Assembly: GCA_023395675.1 (NCBI GenBank)
Contig: JAEWYL010000210.1
Span: forward strand, 1 to 16,622
DNA from: Chloroflexota bacterium
GTDB taxonomy: Bacteria > Chloroflexota > Anaerolineae > Anaerolineales > UBA4823
Direction of reading: 5' to 3'
DNA length: 16,622 nucleotides
Part shown: positions 12,440 through 16,622 of the stretch, piece after piece
How positions within the stretch are numbered: the first letter of the stretch is position 1
How the letters are laid out: every line of letters starts with the position of its first letter
Program-made: the position numbers and the translations under genes
The notes under the pieces: model-generated
Told to the model about the DNA's origin: nothing
Seen by the model: only the letters and a program-made list of their open reading frames with translations
Database searches by the model: none

Positions 12440-13594
12440 TCAATACACGGGCAGGTTCGGGTCCACCTCGCGCGCCCAGGCGTTGATGCCCCCCTTCAGG
12501 TTCTTCACCTTGCGGAACCCGGCGCTGACCATCAGCTCCAGGGCCCGGGCGGAGCGCGCGCCGCTCTTGCAGAACAGCACGATCTCGTCGGCGCTGTCCA
12601 GCTCCGAGAGGCGCGCCGCCAGCTGCCCCAGGGGGTAGAGGTCGGCGCCGTCCAGGCGCACGATCTCCAGCTCGTGCGGCTCGCGCACGTCAATCAGGCG
12701 GATATGGTTGCCCGCCTTCAGGCGCTCCGCGAGCTGCGGGGCGGTGATATCCCAGCCCTCGCCCGCCGAACCTTCCTCGTGATCGTGCCCGGGCACGCCG
12801 CAGAAGGCCTCGTAGTCAATCAGCTCGGTCACCTCGGGCTCGGGCCCGCACACCTTGCACTTCGGGTTCTTGCGCAGGCGCACGTACTCGTAGGTCATGT
12901 CCAGGGCGTTGTAAAGCAGCAGCCTGCCGATCAGCGGCTCCCCGACGCCCAGGATCAGCTTCAGCGCCTCGGTCGCCTGGATGGTGCCGATAGTGCCCGG
13001 CAGCACGCCCAGCACCCCGCCCTCCGCGCAGGAGGGCACCAGCCCGGGCGGCGGGGGCTCGGGGAACAGGCAGCGGTAGCAGGGGCCGCGGCGGGCGTCG
13101 AACACGCTGGCCTGGCCCTCGAAACGGAAGATCGAGCCGTACACGTTCGGCTTGCCGGTCAGCACGCACAGGTCGTTGGTCAGGTAGCGGGTGGGGAAGT
13201 TGTCGGTCCCATCCAGGATCAGGTCGTAGCTCTCGGCGATGCGCACGGCGTTGGCCGAGGTGAAGGGTTCGTTGTACACCTCCACCTCGATGCCCGGGTT
13301 CAGGTCCAGCATCCGCTGGCGGGCCGATTCGACCTTCAGGGTCCCCAGGGCCTGCGTGCCGTGGATCACCTGGCGCTGCAGGTTGGAGGCGTCCACCACG
13401 TCGTAGTCCACCAGCCCGATGCGGCCCACCCCGGCCGCGGCCAGGTACAGGGCTGCAGGCGAGCCGAGCCCGCCGGTGCCGATGAGCAGGATGGAAGCCG
13501 CCTTGAGCTTGCGCTGGCCCTCCAGCCCCACCTCCGGGATGAGCAGGTGGCGCGAATAGCGCAGGATTTCTTCGCGACTTAAGTTCGGAAGCAT
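12440..13594 (-). CDS. moeZ: E1-like adenylyltransferase with rhodanese domain (MoeZ/MoeB type)
   Basis: 384 residues with two domains. ThiF/MoeB part (1-260): ATP loop 'GTGGLGSPAALYLAAAG' (39-55), D64 and D131 of the nucleotide site, 'NLQRQ' (71-75), zinc cysteines C172/C175 and C246/C249, and C189 in 'PSCAEGGVLGVLPG'. Rhodanese part (about 281-381) with the active C342 in 'LFCKSGARSARA'. In Mycobacterium the same architecture adenylates and then sulfurates the C-terminal Gly-Gly of sulfur carriers, including CysO. The carrier gene lies 67 bases upstream, and mec and cysM are in the same run, so its main job here is probably cysteine synthesis. A role in molybdopterin or thiamine sulfur transfer is not excluded. 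ATG 13594 has AAGGGAA before it. Confidence 0.92.
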   Translation of the reverse strand: MLPNLSREEILRYSRHLLIPEVGLEGQRKLKAASILLIGTGGLGSPAALYLAAAGVGRIGLVDYDVVDASNLQRQVIHGTQALGTLKVESARQRMLDLNPGIEVEVYNEPFTSANAVRIAESYDLILDGTDNFPTRYLTNDLCVLTGKPNVYGSIFRFEGQASVFDARRGPCYRCLFPEPPPPGLVPSCAEGGVLGVLPGTIGTIQATEALKLILGVGEPLIGRLLLYNALDMTYEYVRLRKNPKCKVCGPEPEVTELIDYEAFCGVPGHDHEEGSAGEGWDITAPQLAERLKAGNHIRLIDVREPHELEIVRLDGADLYPLGQLAARLSELDSADEIVLFCKSGARSARALELMVSAGFRKVKNLKGGINAWAREVDPNLPVY

Positions 13595-13619
13595 AACAGT
13601 TCCCTTCTATGCGCTGCAG

Positions 13620-13639
13620 CCGGAAAAGGGCCTTTCCGG
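13620..13639 (-). other. Short hairpin between cysO-like and moeZ-like genes
   Basis: CCGGAAA (13620-13626) pairs with TTTCCGG (13633-13639). It lies inside the transcription unit and could adjust the relative amounts of carrier and E1 messages. Confidence 0.35.
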
Positions 13640-13661
13640 CCCCGCGCGTCCGGCGCAGCGC

Positions 13662-13934
13662 TCAACCCCCGGCGATGCTGGGGATGATGATCAGGCGGTC
13701 CTCCTCGTCCAGGCGCGTCTCCGCGCCCTGCAGGTCCCTGACGTTGTCCTCGTTCAGGAACAGGTTGACGAAGGGGCGCAGCTCGCCGCTCCCGTTGAAC
13801 AGGTGCGGCTTCAGGGTGGGATACAGGGCGGCGAGGCTGTCCAGCGCCTCGGCCACCGTGCCTCCCTGCACGGGCACTTCGCTCTGCCCCCCGGTGTAGG
13901 CGCGCAGCGGGGTGGGGATTCTCAGCTTTGGCAT
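13662..13934 (-). CDS. cysO: MoaD/ThiS-type sulfur carrier protein (CysO-like)
   Basis: A 90-residue ubiquitin-fold protein: 'LRIPTPLRAYTGGQSEVPV' at the start, 'TVAEALDSLAALYPTL' helix (26-41), 'FVNLFLNEDNVRDLQG' (55-70), and an exposed Gly-Gly at the C-terminus (IAGG), where the thiocarboxylate forms. The carrier is adenylated and sulfurated by the MoeZ-like enzyme, donates sulfur to CysM, and the cysteine adduct is cut off by Mec. The presence of all three partners in the same gene run is why CysO is preferred over MoaD or ThiS. GGGAG lies just before ATG 13934, 18 bases after the preceding stop. Confidence 0.87.
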   Translation of the reverse strand: MPKLRIPTPLRAYTGGQSEVPVQGGTVAEALDSLAALYPTLKPHLFNGSGELRPFVNLFLNEDNVRDLQGAETRLDEEDRLIIIPSIAGG

Positions 13935-13952
13935 CTTCTCCCTGCTCCTCGC

Positions 13953-14243
13953 TCAGCAGCCGGCCCTCTCGACCACTTCTTCGCACTGCGAGGCGCGGTA
14001 GATCTCCACCGGCCCGGCCTGGCTGAAAGGCTGCATGAAATTCTCGATCTGCTCCTGGCCCTCGGCCTCCAGAATCAGGACAAAGGTGTGGCGGTTATCC
14101 AGCACGGCGTCCCCCTGGATTTCGACGCCGAACTGGCGCGCATTCTGCGGGCTGATATGCGAGAGCAGCATGGCGCCCATGTTCGGGTCCCGCGCCGGGC
14201 AGGTGTCGGCGCTGTGCTCGTGCCTGACAAAAAAGAGAGACAT
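13953..14243 (-). CDS. Conserved-looking 96-residue protein of the cysteine cluster, C-terminal Gly-Cys
   Basis: Starts at ATG 14243, set by GGAGG five bases before; a GTG at 14255 overlaps that site. Seen: 'SLFFVRHEHSADTCPA' (2-17), 'DPNMGAMLLSHISPQNAR' (19-36), a strand pair 'FGVEIQGDAVLDNRHTFVLILEAE' (38-61, written here in two runs: FGVEIQGDAV and LDNRHTFVLILEAE), helix 'QEQIENFMQPFSQAG' (63-77) and 'VEIYRASQCEEVVERAGC'. The beta-alpha-beta layout suggests a dimeric ferredoxin-like barrel. Cysteines C15, C87 and the last residue C96 are notable beside sulfur-carrier genes. I do not know a characterised family; proteins of this look accompany similar clusters in Chloroflexota in my recollection. 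A role in sulfur delivery or sensing is inference. Confidence 0.75.
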   Translation of the reverse strand: MSLFFVRHEHSADTCPARDPNMGAMLLSHISPQNARQFGVEIQGDAVLDNRHTFVLILEAEGQEQIENFMQPFSQAGPVEIYRASQCEEVVERAGC

Positions 14244-14344
14244 GGTTTCCTCCACTGTATTTTAATTGATAAGCAGTGATGCAGTTCAGAAAAGAATTTC
14301 CAACTGCGTAAGTCCGGTATGCGGCGTCGAAACCGCCGTACAGT

Positions 14345-14382
14345 CCACCCGACCAGGGCGGCTGCAGCCTCCCCTCGGGTGG
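14345..14382 (-). other. Inverted repeat between mec and the 96-residue gene
   Basis: CCACCCGA (14345-14352) pairs with TCGGGTGG (14375-14382), loop 22 bases. The 186-base gap 14244-14429 has no gene. The repeat may be a partial terminator dividing the operon. Confidence 0.35.
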
Positions 14383-14429
14383 GAGAAAAAGGCAGGCGCG
14401 CCGGCCCGACCTCACGATCGTCCGGGCGT

Positions 14430-14870
14430 TTATTCCTCGGGCAGGGCGACCCGCAGCGCTTCCTCGACAAAAGCGGAGCGGTCCTCGAGCAGCGTCCAGG
14501 AGCGGCTCTCGAGCGCCTGCCCGCCGTGGACGCTGGTGATCAGGTACGAAAACCAGGGCCAGGCCCACTCCCGGTCGAACTCCGAGGGCCGGTTGGGGTG
14601 GTCGGGGTGCGAGTGGAAGATGCCCAGCACCTCCAGGCCGCGGGCGGCGGCCTCGTCCTCGCCGTGCATATAGTCCTCGGGACTGAGCAGGTAGCGGTTG
14701 CGCCGGGCGGCGCCTTCGCGCTCGTTCCTCAGCCCCAGGATCTCCAGCGTGATCTTCCTCTCCCCCTCCACCCGGCCCAGCAGCAGGCCCGCCCCCTCCT
14801 CGGGATACGCGCGCTCGCCGTGGGTATGGATCTCCTGCAGCAGGCGCGGTGGGATCACCAGCTCTGCCAT
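14430..14870 (-). CDS. mec: Mec-type JAMM metallopeptidase (CysO-cysteine peptidase)
   Basis: A 146-residue single-domain MPN/JAMM protein (M67 family). Seen: the catalytic Glu in 'YPEEGAGLLLG' (E25), and the full metal motif H86-S-H88-P-D-H-P-N-R-P-S96-E-F-D99, that is HxHPx6SxxD. It hydrolyses the bond between the sulfur carrier's Gly-Gly end and cysteine, releasing free cysteine. Its ATG is one base from the cysM stop (TGA-G-ATG), so the two are translated together. The small size without other domains matches the actinobacterial Mec, and the genomic partners rule out a phage-tail or ubiquitin-related role. Confidence 0.9.
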   Translation of the reverse strand: MAELVIPPRLLQEIHTHGERAYPEEGAGLLLGRVEGERKITLEILGLRNEREGAARRNRYLLSPEDYMHGEDEAAARGLEVLGIFHSHPDHPNRPSEFDREWAWPWFSYLITSVHGGQALESRSWTLLEDRSAFVEEALRVALPEE

Positions 14871-14871
14871 C

Positions 14872-15837
14872 TCAGGCTCCCCACAGGTTCCGGTCGCTCA
14901 GGTACTTGTAGCCGGCGTCGGGGAAGACCGTGACCACCACCCCCTGCTCCAGCTCCCCGGCGACCTGCAGCGCAGCCGCGGCCGCCGCCCCGGAGGAGAC
15001 GCCCACGAACAGGCCCTCTTCGCGCGCCAGGCGCCGCACCATGGCGTGGGCCGCCTCCGTGCTCACCTGCACCTGGCGGTCGGGCAGCAGCGGGTCGTAG
15101 ATTTCCGGGCGGATGGACGAGGCCAGGTGTTTGAGCCCTTCCAGCCCGTGGAACGGGCCGTCGGGCTGGGCGGCGATGATCTCCACGCCCGGGCAGTGCT
15201 GGCGCAGGTAGCGCCCTACCCCGGTCAGGGTGCCGGTGGTGCCCATCCCCGCCAGGAAGTGGGTCACCTGCCCGCGCGTCCCGGCCGCGATCTCCGGGCC
15301 GGTGGTGCGATAGTGCGCCTGCCAGTTGGCGGGGTTGTCGTACTGGTTGGCGTAGTAATAGCGTTCGGGCTGCTCCCGCGCCAGCCGGCGGGCGGTCTCG
15401 ATGGCGCCGTCAATCCCCTCCAGCGGGTCGGTCAGGACCAGCTCGGCCCCCAGGGCGCGCAGGATAGCCAGGCGCTCGGGGCTGGCGTTCGCCGGGATGG
15501 CCAGGGTGACCGGCACCCCCAGCGCGGCCCCGAAGGTGGCGTAGGAGATGCCCATATTCCCGGAGGTGGAGTCCAGCAGCCGGCGGGCGCCCGGCCCCGT
15601 ATGCTCTTCCTGCAGCTCCCCGCGGGCGATGGCGGCGCGCAGGATGCTGAGCGCTGGGCGGTCCTTCACCGAGCCGCCGGGGTTGAACCACTCGGCTTTT
15701 GCCAGCACCCGCACCCCGGGCGGAAGGTGGGCCCCCAGGCGGTTGAGGGGCAGCAGCGGGGTGCGGCCCACCGCCGCCTCCAGCCCCTCCGCCCTTGCCT
15801 CGGCCTGGATGGGGTCCAGAATGATGTCTGCACTCAT
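14872..15837 (-). CDS. cysM: CysM-like PLP-dependent cysteine synthase (sulfur-carrier type)
   Basis: 321 residues from ATG 15837 (AAGGGAAG five or more bases upstream). Fold-type II PLP enzyme: PLP lysine K58 in 'NPGGSVKDRPAL' (52-63), substrate loop 'TSGNMG' (91-96), 'NQYDNPANWQAHYRTTGPEI' (164-183), phosphate loop 'GMGTTGT' (197-203) and 'SSGAA' (281-285). It adds sulfur to an activated serine (in the mycobacterial homologue O-phosphoserine, with CysO thiocarboxylate as donor). The segment 'QPDGPFHGLEGLKHL' (224-238) supports this subgroup over CysK. The same frame is open to ATG 15921, adding 28 residues that begin Met-Asp-Cys-Cys-Cys. I read that stretch as a leader, but an extended protein is possible. 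It is the first gene of the cluster. Confidence 0.9.
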   Translation of the reverse strand: MSADIILDPIQAEARAEGLEAAVGRTPLLPLNRLGAHLPPGVRVLAKAEWFNPGGSVKDRPALSILRAAIARGELQEEHTGPGARRLLDSTSGNMGISYATFGAALGVPVTLAIPANASPERLAILRALGAELVLTDPLEGIDGAIETARRLAREQPERYYYANQYDNPANWQAHYRTTGPEIAAGTRGQVTHFLAGMGTTGTLTGVGRYLRQHCPGVEIIAAQPDGPFHGLEGLKHLASSIRPEIYDPLLPDRQVQVSTEAAHAMVRRLAREEGLFVGVSSGAAAAAALQVAGELEQGVVVTVFPDAGYKYLSDRNLWGA

Positions 15838-15875
15838 GTCGCTTCCCTTAGAACCTGTCCTGAAATTTATTCTCA

Positions 15876-15921
15876 TGCTGCTGTGAGGGGGGCCGCGCCA
15901 CCCCTCACAGCAGCAGTCCAT
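15876..15921 (-). promoter_or_regulatory. Cys-Cys-Cys leader ORF inside a perfect 15-bp hairpin, before cysM
   Basis: On the minus strand ATG 15921 is followed by GAC and then TGC TGC TGT: three consecutive cysteine codons. These codons form the 5' arm of a perfect hairpin, complement of 15901-15915 with 15876-15890, loop 10 bases. An AAGGA lies 12 bases before the ATG, rather far but usable. The frame stays open into cysM. A ribosome waiting for Cys-tRNA would hold the hairpin open. This is the layout of a cysteine attenuator or translational switch. No T run follows the hairpin, so control may be of translation rather than termination. Confidence 0.6.
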
Positions 15922-15961
15922 TTTTCGGATAGATCCTTAATCAATCACTGTTTTGAAAGCT

Positions 15962-15983
15962 GACCCTACGTACCTTCAGGGTC
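15962..15983 (-). other. Local hairpin GACCCT/AGGGTC with a distant competitor
   Basis: GACCCT (15962-15967) pairs locally with AGGGTC (15978-15983). The longer GACCCTACG (15962-15970) also matches CGTAGGGTC (16218-16226) over nine bases, so two structures compete. Confidence 0.35.
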
Positions 15984-15996
15984 TTTGCTTCCAATT

Positions 15997-16106
15997 AAAA
16001 AGCCAGCAGACAAAACAAACAGGCGGCGGACACATTGCGCCGCGAAATGCCTCAGTTCAAGCCTTTCGCTCGCGGGGTCTCAACCGCCTGTCGTCAGTCT
16101 GCTGGC
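15997..16106 (-). terminator. Long hairpin with T5 tail in the cysM leader
   Basis: On the minus strand GCCAGCAGAC (16106-16097) pairs with GTCTGCTGGC (16011-16002), followed at once by TTTTT. A second helix inside pairs ACAGGCGG (16091-16084) with CCGCCTGT (16026-16019), and inner stems such as GCGAAA/TTTCGC (16069-16064 with 16047-16042) complete a rod. It has the form of an intrinsic terminator closing a structured domain. Confidence 0.6.
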
Positions 16107-16150
16107 CGAAATTGTGATGACGAGGCGGCTACAAACCCCGCCCCAGACAC

Positions 16151-16164
16151 GTGCACGCGTGCAC
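16151..16164. promoter_or_regulatory. 14-bp perfect palindrome GTGCACGCGTGCAC
   Basis: Self-complementary over 14 bases, about 90 bases downstream of the predicted start of the leader transcript. It could be an operator or simply the GTGCA/TGCAC stem of the leader RNA. Confidence 0.35.
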
Positions 16165-16260
16165 CATAACTCGCTCCCGGAAATCCATCCCATCCGTCCT
16201 ACCGCCGTCCATACTCGCGTAGGGTCTCAAATGGCGATATTTATGACTAAATTCGTAATA

Positions 16261-16288
16261 ATTATACTTCCGCCTTGCAGGTTGTCAA
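16261..16288 (-). promoter_or_regulatory. Near-consensus sigma70-type promoter of the cysteine cluster leader
   Basis: On the minus strand TTGACA (16288-16283), a 16-base spacer and TATAAT (16266-16261). Both hexamers match the consensus in all six positions, the best promoter in the window. It reads toward cysM, 424 bases away. Confidence 0.75.
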
Positions 16289-16334
16289 GAGGGCGCCGGA
16301 CGAGTGCGCCAAAAGCGTGAAGGGGATGATTTGT

Positions 16335-16351
16335 GCGGGGCGGCGCCCCGC
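16335..16351 (-). terminator. Hairpin after the glycosyltransferase gene
   Basis: GCGGGGC (16335-16341) pairs with GCCCCGC (16345-16351), six bases past the stop codon. On the minus strand it is followed by ACAAATC rather than T residues, so it is weak as an intrinsic terminator. Confidence 0.4.
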
Positions 16352-16356
16352 CCCCC

Positions 16357-16622
16357 TCAGCGCGCCTCCCGGATGGTCGCGAGGGACACCCAGGCAAAAC
16401 CAACCGCGGCGAGCAGGGCAAAGGCCGCGCCCCCCCATTCCCCGCGCGCCGCCAGCAGGGCCGCGGCCCCGCCGCCGTACAGCCCCAGGAGCAGCTCCAG
16501 CCAGGCGGAGGCGTTCAGCTTCCGGCGCCCGGCAGACCCCTGCCCGGGGCGCTCCCCGCCCCCGGCGCGGGCCTGCCGGGCGTCCCGGTCCAGCGCCCCG
16601 GTTTTGGGGGTGCGCTCGAAAG
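16357..16622 (-). CDS. C-terminal part of GT2 (cellulose-synthase-like) glycosyltransferase, cut by window end
   Basis: The minus-strand frame is open from the window edge to TGA at 16357-16359, giving the last 88 residues. It begins 'FERTPKTGALDRDARQARAG', followed by a Gly/Arg-rich stretch, 'RRKLNASAWLELLLGLYGGG' and a final membrane span 'FALLAAVGFAWVSLATI' ending RERA. The 'F-x-RTPK-x-G' box followed by a basic loop and two C-terminal hydrophobic helices is typical of the tail of processive family 2 glycosyltransferases of the mannan/cellulose-synthase-like type. The catalytic domain lies outside the window, so the call rests on this tail. Its strand and promoter spacing show it is not part of the cysteine cluster. 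Confidence 0.6.
   Translation of the reverse strand, partial: FERTPKTGALDRDARQARAGGGERPGQGSAGRRKLNASAWLELLLGLYGGGAAALLAARGEWGGAAFALLAAVGFAWVSLATIREAR

Larger units (their letters stand above)
15997..16254 (-). ncRNA. Candidate structured leader RNA or stand-alone ncRNA
   Basis: From the predicted start near 16254 to the T5 tract the minus strand gives about 255 bases with no convincing protein frame. It holds a GTGCA-CGCG-TGCAC stem, a GACGGCGG/CCGCC-TC-GTC helix (around 16211-16130), and the 110-base terminal rod. The motif TTGAGACCC(TA)CGCGAG occurs twice (16230-16214 and 16083-16069). I do not recognise 6S, RNase P, SRP, tmRNA, T-box, SAM, TPP or cobalamin signatures. It may be a riboswitch-like attenuator for the cysteine cluster or an independent small RNA. 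Confidence 0.45.

Noticed and set aside
12674..13582. 302-codon plus-strand frame opposite the moeZ-like gene
   Set aside because: Antisense frame in GC-rich DNA with Val/Gln/His/Gly-rich composition; the minus strand is a complete two-domain enzyme.
14698..15963. 421-codon plus-strand frame opposite cysM and mec
   Set aside because: Shadow of two well-supported genes, and it runs across the leader hairpin without any recognisable domain.
16002..16106. tRNA or known riboswitch in the cysM leader
   Set aside because: GTTCAAG resembles a T-loop, but there is no cloverleaf. No T-box, SAM, TPP or cobalamin core sequence was found.
15962..16226. Miniature transposable element with 9-bp terminal inverted repeats
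   Set aside because: GACCCTACG/CGTAGGGTC enclose the region, but no target-site duplication is visible, and a 9-base match is not rare enough in a few hundred bases.
1..16622. CRISPR array, rRNA, phage or IS element
   Set aside because: No regularly spaced repeats, rRNA signatures, transposase, integrase or phage structural motifs were seen.

Overview
The window is GC-rich DNA with dense coding on both strands and no rRNA, tRNA, CRISPR array, transposase or phage gene that I can recognise. The gene content is a fatty acyl-CoA ligase, a YIP1 membrane protein, PIG-L deacetylase, DUF1328, a CysO-type cysteine cluster with a MoeZ-like enzyme, and a cellulose-synthase-like glycosyltransferase tail. 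The protein style looks like Chloroflexota, probably Anaerolineae. That assignment is inferred from recognition alone and has not been searched.

Layout. 1-2100 (+): a DUF1801 protein is followed 6 bases later by a divergent LspA-like membrane protein that keeps the two catalytic aspartates. After a gap with an interspersed inverted-repeat element comes a secreted or lipoprotein-type gene. Its signal peptide is interrupted by TGA exactly where the lipobox cysteine should be. 2132-3829 (-): long-chain fatty acyl-CoA ligase. 3830-4400: intergenic DNA with a -10 box, a 20-bp perfect hairpin, and a well-formed promoter with a structured 5' leader for a 98-residue orphan protein (4399-4695). 4880-6135 (+): DUF1328 protein, a small membrane protein and an OsmC peroxidase, each followed by hairpins or runs of G/C. 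6272-6793 (-): YIP1 protein. 7060-9271 (+): a tight three-gene unit of two signal-less trypsin-like proteases (one with PDZ) and a LuxR-type regulator whose receiver domain has lost its phosphorylation site. 9318-9833 (-): SlyD-like FKBP. 10157-11386 (+): M28 peptidase with inserted membrane segments.

11463-16288 (-): the most interesting region. Read on the minus strand, it runs cysM (PLP sulfhydrylase), mec (JAMM peptidase), a 96-residue cysteine-ended protein, cysO/MoaD-like sulfur carrier, moeZ-like E1-rhodanese, then a PIG-L deacetylase. Together the core genes encode the thiocarboxylate route to cysteine known from Mycobacterium: MoeZ activates the carrier, CysM adds sulfur from the carrier to an activated serine, and Mec releases cysteine. 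The PIG-L enzyme may use cysteine downstream in low-molecular-weight thiol chemistry.

Upstream of cysM lies an unusual control region. It has a near-perfect sigma70-type promoter (TTGACA-16-TATAAT), about 250 bases of structured leader ending in a hairpin followed by TTTTT, and then a start codon followed almost at once by three consecutive cysteine codons. These codons form one arm of a perfect 15-bp hairpin just before the cysM start. This looks like a cysteine-sensing attenuator and is the best candidate here for an undescribed regulatory system. The window ends inside the 3' end of a GT2-like glycosyltransferase gene on the minus strand.
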